Shown: positions 31,901 to 39,209 of the stretch, one piece after another | Layout of the letters: every line of letters begins with the position of its first letter | How positions within the stretch are numbered: the stretch's first letter is position 1 | IMG/VR virus record: IMGVR_UViG_3300032304_000090 | Coordinates: 1 to 49,284 of that record | Direction: 5' to 3' (one strand) | Length of the DNA: 49,284 nt | DNA from: a virus | Position numbers and translations under genes: made by a program | Notes under the pieces: generated by a model | The model's input: the letters and a program-made list of their open reading frames with translations, nothing else | Told to the model about the DNA's origin: nothing | Database searches by the model: none

Positions 31901-34404
31901 AGCATCGCATTGAAGAACGTGCAATGTTTGCCGCTTCTATTAATGATGACCAGTTCTACGCCAAACGAACCATTGCTGGTTCGTACGTTCCCCTTATTCG
32001 TGAAGGCGATTGGCAAATTCGTATTCAAGCCTATAAGACTGTCAACGGACAAGAAGTTCCTATTAAGTTACGTCAAGGGCAACAAGACTCTTTGTTCTAC
32101 GGCAAGACCGCTAACCAAAAAGATGCCCAAGAAGTTCAAGACGAACTGGACAACTTGTTTGCAGGTGAGCACGATATGCGTGACGCCGATGGCAATATGC
32201 AGACAGTTAAGTTGCGAGCCATTGCATCGGTTGCAGAGCAGACTCCTGCCCTTGTGGACATCCTTCACTATGACGAGGTAATGTATTCGCTAAGCCGTTT
32301 GGGTATTAACATTACTCCCGAGCAACGGACAACCTTGGTTCAGAAACTTACGGCACAGAACACTCGTGCTCGTGCAAACTTAAAGCGTTCGGGTGTACCG
32401 GGCTGGGACAAAGATGTTGTCAAGAGTGCGTCAGCCTACCTAGAACAGCAGGCATATACCGCAGCCAACAAAGAGTTCCGCCATCAGTACGACGAAGTAC
32501 TAGACAACCCATACAACTGGCAGGGCGACCCAACTCGCTTGGAAGAACTCCGTGTTAAATGGGAAAGCAGCACTGGTGAAGCCAAAGAAATTGCCGCTCG
32601 TGACTACTTCCAAGAGAAGTTCTATTACGACAATGCCGTTGAAGTTATTGATGGTAAGCGTGTAGAGCGTGGCAACTGGTACAAAGAACGTGCTAAGTCT
32701 TTGCTCGACTGGAAAGAATCCACGGGTGACATTGTTCATGCTGACGACATTTGGACAAACAACGAATGGTCTGTTGCGGCTCGTACTTGGGCGGCTATTG
32801 CTCAACTTGGTGGCTCTATTGCTACTGGTGTCACACAGATGCTTTCGTTGCCAACCAACTCATGGGCGTATCTCTCAGCTTTCAATCCTAAGAATGGATT
32901 TGGCTTAGGGTTAGGCGCAGGTCGTGCCGCCACATTGTTATTTGACTATGGTCGCAAAGCAGGTAGCTTCCGTTACGCCAACCTAGACTACATCAAAGGA
33001 CAGATTAAAGAACTGCAAGACAGTGGTGAAGATAGGAACAAGGATGGGTTGACGTTTGCCGAACTGAACTTCCTCCAAACCATGACTGAGGAACAACGCC
33101 TTGATGCGGCACAGTTTAATGCTCTGACTGGTACTAGCCGTGGTCGTAAGATTACTGGCAATCCAACCGCACAAAAAGTTATTCAGGTATGGATGCTTCC
33201 ATTCAGTTACTCCGAACAATTTAACCGCCGCACCACACTCCTAGCAGCATATCGTGGTGAGTATGACCGCCAACGTGCTGCTGGCCTAGCCCACAATGAA
33301 GCTGACCTTGCCGCCCGTGCTGCGGCATCTCGTGCCGTTGATGCTACCCAAGGTGATTACGCCCAGTACAACCGTCCTGCTTTTTTCCGTGGTGGACTCC
33401 AGTCGTTCATCTACATGTATAAGCAGTACCCAATCCTGATGGTTCAGTTATTGAAGAACATGAACTATGAAGGTCGCATCATCATGCTCGGGTCGTTGCT
33501 CTTGCTATCCGGAGTACGAGGCATACCGGGTTCTGACGACATCTTGGACATTGTTGACGGCATCGCACAACGCCTTGGCTTGAAGGTCGGCTCGGTTGAA
33601 AAAGAGTTTGCACGTCTGACCCGTAGCGTATTCGGTGAGGAGTTGGCGGCTGAGATTAACCCAATCATCATGCGTGGTTTGCTTGACCATTTCACTGGTC
33701 TGTCGTTCTCTAACCGCTTAGGTCTTGGCGACATAATCCCCGGAACTGGCCTACTTAAACCATCGGCTACCAAGCAAGAAATTCTGCGTGAGGTGGTAAA
33801 TATTGCAGGTGCACCAACGTCTTTCTTGGCGGGTGCATTTGAATACACGTTCAACACATTACCTGCCGTAGCCACAGGTCGTAAAGGCATAACTTCTTTA
33901 GCGACTGACTCTCCCTTTACGGCTATCAAGAACTTGGGTACTGCGTTTAAGTTCTACGATACTGGTGCGATTGTTGACACCAAGGGATATGTTGTGGCGC
34001 AAAACGCTACTGCTTGGGAAATACTTGGTAAGGCTCTTGGCTGGTATCCATCCCGTGCTCAGGCACAAATGGACTGGTTGATGGCTGACTCACAGGAACA
34101 AGCATACATGTCTATGATTAAGACTGAAGCTACCCGCCAAGCAGTTGCCGCTCGACTGTCAGGCGATGTGGAAGCTGAGAAGGATGTCAAGGAATACATC
34201 AAGTCATGGAACGAGAGCACCAAAGGCACACGTTTAGAGATTCGTAACTTCGAGAAAGGCTTGAGTCAAGCCTATCGTGAAGCACAGAAACCACTTGCGT
34301 TACGTGCCCTTAAGTCCTCCGCCAAAGGTGGTAGAGCAGAAGCAAAAGAAATGCTCCGCCTCTATGGGGTAGACGAGGAAACCCTTTCGGGAATCCCCGA
34401 CTAA
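25939..34404 (+). CDS. Giant (2821 aa) polyvalent internal virion protein
   Basis: The largest gene in the window. It begins with a helical, Gln-rich region and an Ala/Gly hydrophobic stretch (residues about 205-250, VAAAGFFAGGAAGGPLGAAG) that may cross a membrane. A Gln/Pro/Lys-rich disordered section follows with MORN-type repeats at about 855-915 (YTGQLKKGEPNGQG, YTGQFKNGKPQGTG, FDGQFEDGDF). Residues 1392-1397 read HETLGH and 1443-1448 EEVLAD, the zinc-site layout of dipeptidyl peptidase III-type gluzincins. Long helical regions follow, and a C-terminal part with VDATQGDYAQYNRPAFFRGG and FIYMYKQYPILMVQLLKNM, typical of very large phage polyvalent proteins. It is probably packaged and injected into the host. 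No RNA polymerase motif was seen. Confidence 0.85.
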   Translation: MATKATQSFENPLYTSSGGSLASDMSGYTFLNPAVSTGSDALQQGLADIAAMGARAQQITQFELPQIKRPPAIQYSPSQKKLAVQGVTFDEDDSEMTLRAEALLDQPPVGTLKGGDWVTLTPQAYGQITSGIRNPSLGRLMSKNFGIGVDQLQLLAGRGLQLAGAEQTGQAIVDQQMDDIRKNLPFRREFSEIDSSRGAIEWLAATVAQQGPNILESIGVAAAGFFAGGAAGGPLGAAGGALAGLAGKTAFKQSVLAALKKQAAGEALDAAETKLLKEAAGIAGATILSVGQNYATGAADIYGEFREQGSGADDTNARLAALSGAVPYAVLESLPEFLLASRLFGRGGISARGGSTNLQDIQGKTFLGTQALRGGELLKRGAKGAIVGGTAEGATELGQESLLIGMTGQDFTDADVQNRLLESFAAGFGVGGTIGAGANLRRGPINKQPTNLLNPSQTTEPPLSDSREVTPVGEPTPSGGMGARPDFVAGAAGVRASTPGDRIYTGPVEPNQFGGAQGVLDLGGIPVAEAKARSMQGNVQPQRVWDVTTQSWREVSPQSADEQVAANFQQKRQERIQLGQYINVLRQQLANPNLPPQERVNLERQLAQATEAIRTTTDVIDTIQFAREQAGQPPIRQESPTVDPNQLALQFAPPAPSGVGFTDQAAPIVNPAMQQAMNLAQSRNAQVQAQAAAAAQREADLNKLQARGQAQRQLDIAQQAMDAARAQQQQTQQQLPTKPLPVRAPQQLELFSRREAPRPSRAEGLRRGVGTQLPEPTTSVSPIQDLRRSAQVPLFTQQGAPSMAALKSAGTQQQVVPTVQQGATQIPPTGAPVTAVTSEAAKGAALKKEKTGTITFEDGSIYTGQLKKGEPNGQGTLIYSDTSTYTGQFKNGKPQGTGRFEDADGTVFDGQFEDGDFIQPEVTEDAVQEPSPAQVPVRQRTKGGSEVRKGDTKGGKAPTKGQALKAKEKVTPEETPPPPSPKGGKALKKAPAKKTEAKAEAAPKAAKLQKGPSGLAAMVGQLMGTTAQPTVVESQPKRGPNEASAETVAANEELDLAIETAETTKNAAAYAEALYDIVSAYVTSADRTYLRKTSTKFLTDEGGVPKGDYVAALREIALDEESISPKSRLYGLLADAGLLNDVNVLKNVRVPGAKTTQEAVVGETIGANSEITPEESLANFIDSNPQWPNRKQLIDKLKQLYGKIDDDTFLVGKRGRIKDFFDTNGNPLVTQPAGTSYFIPNTVAEEKTTKTEFVAKHETARKELRDLEDTEDQTTLDDLQFDPFYDRKPNSDDDWRAFRSNGKPLTPMKVGPLRLFAARVISKYARKPRVSVFANIQDMKRSNPALFEAAAKARRDGDIEAVNAAGMAWGDNVVLFADLIHSEEHARFIIAHETLGHVGFRGLFSNQALNKILQFVADADPHLTNEAIVYANGKGIPFLEAVEEVLADRAAAIDNNTILRFWNWLKDQLNKLGFSFNDDAARYLISLSRKYVRQGVGRSEVNTSGLFKEISEALATEQSDIEVLRFAQSAAQGSANFAQNFVNRNFAVYGNLERSIRDIVDASQKSAEMRKQGKGVLANVSNVVQKVLDGIQTQDNMARKSKGYFNIFRLLQDQAARQTELKTQYAEMTNIAHEAKFLGFGQGLTAEQSVRAGELMAYATLFKMNQMSDNAIAKMDNIVFYDPNNLEPIPKINVDGFNQLKQAGRMTPEEFRSGFKVQQGTEERPMTEEYKAELAAQRDRELAIMEAGKDRELARLQKKLAAATNEEAKLEFELRIKRLENRYASNVESTKRYYTKQMNDKTYEAPRLTDSLGWFKDVDGTVIENDDGTVTYTGTSIEYQVYLQFHEAISKSAADVLIGKYLGAIHEQARAITSGVGASFSQSLTAQETKFIEDIVEQYDRMRLKDSGYKNNRFEMSEASQEDANEWLRMKFARAFYTDFALTDLSKMVEGYTPAEVDTIVRGMRKKLRTKGDPDIDDTRDSSIWALEHRIEERAMFAASINDDQFYAKRTIAGSYVPLIREGDWQIRIQAYKTVNGQEVPIKLRQGQQDSLFYGKTANQKDAQEVQDELDNLFAGEHDMRDADGNMQTVKLRAIASVAEQTPALVDILHYDEVMYSLSRLGINITPEQRTTLVQKLTAQNTRARANLKRSGVPGWDKDVVKSASAYLEQQAYTAANKEFRHQYDEVLDNPYNWQGDPTRLEELRVKWESSTGEAKEIAARDYFQEKFYYDNAVEVIDGKRVERGNWYKERAKSLLDWKESTGDIVHADDIWTNNEWSVAARTWAAIAQLGGSIATGVTQMLSLPTNSWAYLSAFNPKNGFGLGLGAGRAATLLFDYGRKAGSFRYANLDYIKGQIKELQDSGEDRNKDGLTFAELNFLQTMTEEQRLDAAQFNALTGTSRGRKITGNPTAQKVIQVWMLPFSYSEQFNRRTTLLAAYRGEYDRQRAAGLAHNEADLAARAAASRAVDATQGDYAQYNRPAFFRGGLQSFIYMYKQYPILMVQLLKNMNYEGRIIMLGSLLLLSGVRGIPGSDDILDIVDGIAQRLGLKVGSVEKEFARLTRSVFGEELAAEINPIIMRGLLDHFTGLSFSNRLGLGDIIPGTGLLKPSATKQEILREVVNIAGAPTSFLAGAFEYTFNTLPAVATGRKGITSLATDSPFTAIKNLGTAFKFYDTGAIVDTKGYVVAQNATAWEILGKALGWYPSRAQAQMDWLMADSQEQAYMSMIKTEATRQAVAARLSGDVEAEKDVKEYIKSWNESTKGTRLEIRNFEKGLSQAYREAQKPLALRALKSSAKGGRAEAKEMLRLYGVDEETLSGIPD
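28501..28692 (+). repeat. MORN-type repeats inside the giant protein gene
   Basis: Three consecutive units encode YTGQLKKGEPNGQG, YTGQFKNGKPQGTG and FDGQFEDGDF, each matching the MORN pattern YxGxxxxGxxxGxG at least in part. They sit in a low-complexity section between Gln-rich and Lys-rich stretches. Confidence 0.8.
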
Positions 34405-37265
34405 ACCGCTTTGAGTTGACCGTAGGTTAAGTCTGTTACTGCTTGGTCAGCGTCATCCAAGATTCCCAGTAAGCGTGGGTGATTGAGGTTGATGCCGATT
34501 ACGTAGCATTGTGGAATCTTAATGCCAACATCTTTACCGAAGTATGCTTTCTGTGATTTCGGTGTGGCAATGATGCCCTCTGTTTCAAACTCTTGGACAA
34601 ACGCTTTGTAGTCATAGCCACGGGTGCTAAGCCACTTGCGTAACTTGGTTCTTTCAACAAGCACTGTGCCGCTTTCAAACTTACCATCGTAGGTTCTGCG
34701 ATACAAGTCATAACGCACAAGGATGTCTGCAATATACGGACGGTTGTTGTCCCGCATTGGCTTCTGACCGGGGGTGTGCATCACAGTCAAAGTTGCATCC
34801 ATGTTCTCGTTAATGAACTCGCCCAGTGCATCAAACGCATCCATACGATTAGTTGCCGCAGATACTTTCATGGACTTCAGTTCACCCAGTGCCCACTCAG
34901 TTGCGTCTTGATAGTCATACTGGATAAGCCCATACTCTTTAGCCAACTGGTTGCCTAAGTCTGAAAGCACAACACCGACCTCCCAAAAGCGTTCGTCTCC
35001 AGTAAAGCTAATTCCATACTTCTTAGGGAACTCATTGATGGCGTGGTCGAGCATTGCCTTTAGTCCATCTATACCCAACGGCATCAAGTGTTTAACAAAC
35101 TCTTGCCCTACTGTGCCGTAGTTATTCATTAGGAAAGCGTGAATCTGCCGACCCACTTGGCTACCCTTAGTAAACAATGGGTGCGGTGCAACATTAAACT
35201 CAAGCAGTCGAGCAAGCTTGGCGTCCGTAGCATGACCACCTGCGTACAACATACTGTGCAGTGATTCGTTAGTCGATACAGTCATAGTGGTCGCCCACTC
35301 TTTGGTTGCTCGTTCTTCTGCACTGCGGTTAAGTCGTGCCTTATCCCTACCTTGGGATGTCCAGTAGATAAGGTCGCCTGCTTCTTCACGGTCAAGCATT
35401 GTCAGTTCGTCTACTGTCATGGGTAGGTTGCCATGCAATGAAAGGCGTGAGAACAAACTGTTCTGTGTGAACTTCCCACCGAAATGGAGTTGGTCAGGAT
35501 TGCCCCATATGGATTGCATCATGTACTGACCTAGTGTCTTACCCCCGCCAGTCTTACCATACAAAGAAAGAATCAAACCTTTTAAGCCACTGACCTTGAG
35601 CAATGGTGTTGCAAATGAAAAACCGATTAGGAACTTGTGGAGTTTTAAATCAGCAGAGTCAAGGATGCGGGTAAAGTTAACCCACTCCTGCAAGTCGCCT
35701 TTCGTGCCGTACATATCCTCAGATATTTTTCCTACCCCTTGGGCTAGGTTGACTTGCTCAGTAGTGACTGTGCCGTTGGAGTCCCGGCGTAGAAGCGAAC
35801 TACCAATGACAAACTCGTTGTAGTTTGATTTCCAACCCATTGATGAATACAAGTTTGTTAGTCCTCGGCGTTGCTTCAACTCCTCCATGTATGAACGTAA
35901 AAGCATTTGGAAGTTTTCCGTTTGTGACTTGTTAAAAAGAAGGATGCCTTGGTCTGCGATTGTGGTAGAGAAGTCACGACTACCCTGCGCCAAGTTAGCC
36001 TGACGCATTACCAACTCAGTCCATCCAACGTGTGGACGATTCCACATAAAGCGAACAACCTCGTAGCCAAGTCCTTCATCTTTGCCATACCCCACTGGGT
36101 ATAAGTCGAACTTGCATACGTCAATATCTGTTTCCTCAATGACCATCTTCATACCATCAGTGGTACGTTTAAATGGCTTGGGTACTGGTACAACTGCGGC
36201 AAGAGGGTCAACCATAGCTGCCGTTGATTTGACTTCAGCTAGTTGTGTACCTAGTCTTGCGGGGCTACCAATCTTGTCCTTAAACTTACAACCCTTACAA
36301 CCATCAGGTCGCTCAAGCATAAACTTCTCGCACAGTGTTGGGCCTGTTGCGCCATTCTTCCAGTTCTCAATTTTGGTGATTACTTCACTCTCATTAAAAT
36401 TTTTATATTCTTTGCTCCATGTAATCGCAGTAGCTACTGGTTCTTGACAATAAGCGGCGACACCCATCATCTTCCACCAAAAGGGTTCAGTCACATTGTT
36501 CTGATTCTCAATACCCCATTTAATCTGTTGGCATCCTGCAACCACTCGCTCTGCATTTGCAGGTTGGTATTCATGTTTGACTGCTAGATTATCTAGCAAC
36601 GAGTTGCTGCGTGTCTGTTCAACGGGTAGCTCATAAGATGAGCCATGAGTAAAAGGTTCGAGTACCGCCCACAACTGGTTGTAGGTTACATCAGGTGCAT
36701 CACGCAACAATACCGCAGTCTTATTACCTTTGGGATTTATGCATCCAATCGGTCTAAGAATACGTGCACTATCCCCTGTCACACCAATATCAGGTGTGAA
36801 CCCTTTCTCTAAGCAAGCCGCTTTCAATGCGTTAGCCAATGGCTTCCACTGCGCAGGCGCAACCGCTACATCAAGAATCCAGTAAATATGTAATCCGTTA
36901 CCCGACGAAACAATCATCGGCATGGGTAGTCCAACATCTTTGACAAAGGCAATCAGAGCCTTGGCCCCTTCGCTTGCATCAATGAATGGCTTTGGCTTTC
37001 CATTCTTACCAATACCGCAGTCAACGTCTATCGCAAGTACTTTTGTACGCTCAACAAACTCCTGCTTCCTACGCTTCTCTGTGAATGTAGAGATGGCGTA
37101 GTACGTGTTTTGCCCCCTGCTATTTAGGGCAAGTGCAACTTGTGCGAGTTTTTCTACCGAATCAAAGTAGCCATGTCTTGGTGCAGGGTTATCCCGCTCA
37201 AAACTAGCTATACAATACAATCCTTCAGTTGGTAGTACTCGCTGAAAAAAACTCAGCGTGTCCAT
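34401..37265 (-). CDS. Primase-helicase (AEP-like primase with DUF927-type ATPase)
   Basis: This 954-residue protein combines primase and helicase functions for replication. The N-terminal part shows archaeo-eukaryotic primase-like motifs: AIDVDCG (D80, D82), SSGNGLHIYW (H126) and ARILRP (168-172). A Cys cluster (CEKFMLERPDGCKGCKF) follows. The C-terminal part has a Walker A GKTGGGKT inside LILSLYGKTGGGKTLGQYM, WGNPDQLHFGGKFTQNSLFS and DELTMLDREEAGDLIYWTSQ, as in DUF927 helicase-like ATPases. It should unwind DNA and make primers for the polymerase at 42072. Its stop overlaps that of the giant virion gene by four bases on opposite strands. Confidence 0.85.
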   Translation of the reverse strand: MDTLSFFQRVLPTEGLYCIASFERDNPAPRHGYFDSVEKLAQVALALNSRGQNTYYAISTFTEKRRKQEFVERTKVLAIDVDCGIGKNGKPKPFIDASEGAKALIAFVKDVGLPMPMIVSSGNGLHIYWILDVAVAPAQWKPLANALKAACLEKGFTPDIGVTGDSARILRPIGCINPKGNKTAVLLRDAPDVTYNQLWAVLEPFTHGSSYELPVEQTRSNSLLDNLAVKHEYQPANAERVVAGCQQIKWGIENQNNVTEPFWWKMMGVAAYCQEPVATAITWSKEYKNFNESEVITKIENWKNGATGPTLCEKFMLERPDGCKGCKFKDKIGSPARLGTQLAEVKSTAAMVDPLAAVVPVPKPFKRTTDGMKMVIEETDIDVCKFDLYPVGYGKDEGLGYEVVRFMWNRPHVGWTELVMRQANLAQGSRDFSTTIADQGILLFNKSQTENFQMLLRSYMEELKQRRGLTNLYSSMGWKSNYNEFVIGSSLLRRDSNGTVTTEQVNLAQGVGKISEDMYGTKGDLQEWVNFTRILDSADLKLHKFLIGFSFATPLLKVSGLKGLILSLYGKTGGGKTLGQYMMQSIWGNPDQLHFGGKFTQNSLFSRLSLHGNLPMTVDELTMLDREEAGDLIYWTSQGRDKARLNRSAEERATKEWATTMTVSTNESLHSMLYAGGHATDAKLARLLEFNVAPHPLFTKGSQVGRQIHAFLMNNYGTVGQEFVKHLMPLGIDGLKAMLDHAINEFPKKYGISFTGDERFWEVGVVLSDLGNQLAKEYGLIQYDYQDATEWALGELKSMKVSAATNRMDAFDALGEFINENMDATLTVMHTPGQKPMRDNNRPYIADILVRYDLYRRTYDGKFESGTVLVERTKLRKWLSTRGYDYKAFVQEFETEGIIATPKSQKAYFGKDVGIKIPQCYVIGINLNHPRLLGILDDADQAVTDLTYGQLKAV

Positions 37266-37280
37266 AATATCCCCGTTATT

Positions 37281-37299
37281 GGGGGGTAGTTAGCCCCCC
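37281..37299 (-). promoter_or_regulatory. Hairpin upstream of primase-helicase
   Basis: On the minus strand GGGGGG pairs with CCCCCC around a seven-base loop (CTAACTA), just before AATAACGGGGATATT and the ATG of the primase gene. There is no T tract, so it is more likely a message-stability or translation-modulating hairpin than a terminator. Confidence 0.5.
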
Positions 37300-37306
37300 C
37301 TGTCCC

Positions 37307-37594
37307 TCAGTTAAAACGCTTCATAAGTTCGTCAAGGCGTTCTTTCCTCTGCTTTTGTTCCATAGCAATGACGGCAGGTGTAGGCCATTTGTCATCTACC
37401 ATAATAGAAAGCAATTGTTTGAGGACAGTCCTGACAGTACCATCGTTAGCTTTGCGGATAACTTTCCCCCGCACCCAACCATAATACGTCATACGACTGA
37501 CACCGAATAGGGAAGCCATGTCACTGGTTGTCAGCATCATGTGCTTCCGCAATGCCTCGACCTTTGTAAAGTCAATAGGCATATTAGGCGTCAT
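37307..37594 (-). CDS. Small HTH DNA-binding protein
   Basis: This 95-residue protein contains a helix-turn-helix at about residues 20-42 (MLTTSDMASLFGVSRMTYYG), typical of Cro/C1-type regulators, and a helical charged C-terminus (EQKQRKERLDELMKRFN). The ATG at 37594 is supported by GGGGAGG nine bases upstream and overlaps the stop of the upstream gene by 11 bases. It probably regulates early or replication transcription or binds an origin. Confidence 0.8.
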   Translation of the reverse strand: MTPNMPIDFTKVEALRKHMMLTTSDMASLFGVSRMTYYGWVRGKVIRKANDGTVRTVLKQLLSIMVDDKWPTPAVIAMEQKQRKERLDELMKRFN

Positions 37595-38552
37595 CTGCGG
37601 CTACCTCCCCGACAAGTGCGGCAATCTCATCAGCCAATGATGCGGCAGATGGGGCAGTAGCAACAGGCTGAGCCTTAGCCTGTGGGGTAGCAACTGCCTT
37701 TTTAGGAGCACCAAAACCACGCTTCGCAGGAGCAGGTTGTTCTGCCACGGGGATAGGAGCAGGTTCAGGTTGAGCCACTACGGGAGCGGGCTTCGGTGCA
37801 ACTTGTTGTGGTGCGGCAATCTTTGGTACTGCCGGGGCAGCAGACGTACGCAACTCACCTGTAATCTGACGAACTTCTTCTGTGCCAAACAGTCTATCAA
37901 CTTCTTGTTGGGTCACTTCATCCAAGAAACCGCCAAAGTCAAACTTCAGTTTGGGGAATGATGCATCGGTATCAAAGGACACACGAGTACGGACAATCTC
38001 AGCAGGGATACCACGCAGAGACAACTCCTTTTGGTATTTGCTTAAGCCTTGCAGTGCGGCAGGGGTAACTTGCAACAGGTAGATTGGGCCTGTTGGGTCA
38101 TCGGCAGACACAACTGCTAAACGCTTTTGGTCAGAGCAGGCTTTGATTTGCTTGCCTTGCGGAGTCACTTTGCTACCCCATGCGTTTTGTGGGCAAGATG
38201 CACACAGGTCATTCTGTGGTTCAGTGGCTTGGGTATCAGGGCTAACACCATCCAAAGAGAAACAGTCAGGGCTAGATGGTTCGCTCTCAGGTGTCCACGC
38301 CTTGGCATACCAAGTCTTAGATAGGCGTGGGTTAGCACCGACTACAACAATGTCCAAAGACGTAGAGTCAAGCACAGTCTCAGTACCACCTTCGGCAATA
38401 CGGAAGCGACTACCTTTAATAGAGATACGTGCAGTAGCTTCGCCACCACCAATACCGCCACTTAAGGACTGAGATAAAACAGAAGGGACACCAACACGTT
38501 GGGCGAGGTGGGAAGGAACTTGCACGTTAGCAAGAGTAATTGCATTGCTCAT
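37584..38552 (-). CDS. Putative ssDNA-binding protein
   Basis: This 322-residue protein has an N-terminal beta-rich domain with four cysteines at C97, C117, C120 and C139 (DCFSLDG, DLCASCPQNAWGS, KACSDQKRL), suggesting a zinc site. A beta stretch (KRLAVVSADDPTGPIYLLQV) follows, then a Pro/Ala/Gln/Lys-rich disordered linker (residues 240-305) and an acidic C-terminal end (AALVGEVAADDA). That layout is typical of phage ssDNA-binding proteins, whose acidic tails recruit partners. It lies among the replication genes. The name is inferred from architecture; an unknown zinc-binding replication protein is possible. Confidence 0.6.
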   Translation of the reverse strand: MSNAITLANVQVPSHLAQRVGVPSVLSQSLSGGIGGGEATARISIKGSRFRIAEGGTETVLDSTSLDIVVVGANPRLSKTWYAKAWTPESEPSSPDCFSLDGVSPDTQATEPQNDLCASCPQNAWGSKVTPQGKQIKACSDQKRLAVVSADDPTGPIYLLQVTPAALQGLSKYQKELSLRGIPAEIVRTRVSFDTDASFPKLKFDFGGFLDEVTQQEVDRLFGTEEVRQITGELRTSAAPAVPKIAAPQQVAPKPAPVVAQPEPAPIPVAEQPAPAKRGFGAPKKAVATPQAKAQPVATAPSAASLADEIAALVGEVAADDA

Positions 38553-38576
38553 AGATATTCTCCTTTAGTGAGCGGG

Positions 38577-38798
38577 TTAAATACGATTGGTCGCACGTTT
38601 AGCTTTAGCAAAACCACTGGTTAAGCTATTGTTTTGCATTGCCACTGCTCGTGCTTTTTCAGTGGCAAACATCTCTAGTTGATTCTCATTACTGATATTC
38701 AGCTTGCGCTTTACTTTATCTGCCGTAACATGTTCTGTTATGGCTTGGTGTGCCCCATCGTAAGCGGCTTGCATAATCCATCTACGTAGCCATTCCAT
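38577..38798 (-). CDS. Small unknown protein
   Basis: This 73-residue protein begins after a clear GGAGG ribosome binding site and has one base between it and the next gene upstream. It is helical with basic ends (WLRRWIMQAAYDGAHQAITE; SGFAKAKRATNRI). I recognise no family. Position between the ssDNA-binding and coiled-coil genes suggests a replication or recombination accessory role. Confidence 0.65.
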   Translation of the reverse strand: MEWLRRWIMQAAYDGAHQAITEHVTADKVKRKLNISNENQLEMFATEKARAVAMQNNSLTSGFAKAKRATNRI

Positions 38799-38799
38799 G

Positions 38800-39204
38800 T
38801 TAGTCCTCCACTCGGTTAGCGGGTTTACGAATGTTCACTTCTAACTTTGTGCCGTAGTTAACTCCGGGGGGTACGGCTTTATTTGCCTCAATATATCCAC
38901 GTACGGCAATCTTACTGATGCGTTTCTCAAGCATGTCAAACGCTTCTTGTGTGCGGATAAAATCAAGTACTGCATCCCAGTCGCCTACGTTGGCATAGTC
39001 TGTGGTGGTTAAGAACGCAGTGCCATGCTTGGTCTTGAACGATGTCACACCTTGTATGTCAGCTTGTTCTTTAATCCATGCTTCTAACTTCTCCATCTTG
39101 GCTTTGATGGTAGACACTCTGTCCTTCACCTCAGCCTCCATAGCTTCCTTCTGCGACCTCAACTTCATGTAGGTCGCCACTACATCATCTACTTGTACAG
39201 TCAT
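38800..39204 (-). CDS. Coiled-coil protein, unknown function
   Basis: This 134-residue protein starts at ATG 39204 with AGGTGA upstream; a GTG at 39213 lies inside that site. It has an N-terminal coiled coil (ATYMKLRSQKEAMEAEVKDR; KAKMEKLEAWIKEQADIQG), then beta segments (SFKTKHGTAFLTTTDYANVG) and DMLEKRISKIAVRGYIEANK. Similar helical proteins in phages are sometimes annotated as Gam-like nuclease inhibitors; I can only say that layout and location among nucleases and a helicase would permit this. Confidence 0.65.
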   Translation of the reverse strand: MTVQVDDVVATYMKLRSQKEAMEAEVKDRVSTIKAKMEKLEAWIKEQADIQGVTSFKTKHGTAFLTTTDYANVGDWDAVLDFIRTQEAFDMLEKRISKIAVRGYIEANKAVPPGVNYGTKLEVNIRKPANRVED

Positions 39205-39209
39205 AGTTG

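Noticed and set aside
36640-36670. GGTTCGAGTACC resembling a tRNA T-arm
   Set aside because: It lies within the primase-helicase gene and no acceptor stem or cloverleaf can be formed around it. No tRNA was seen anywhere in the window.
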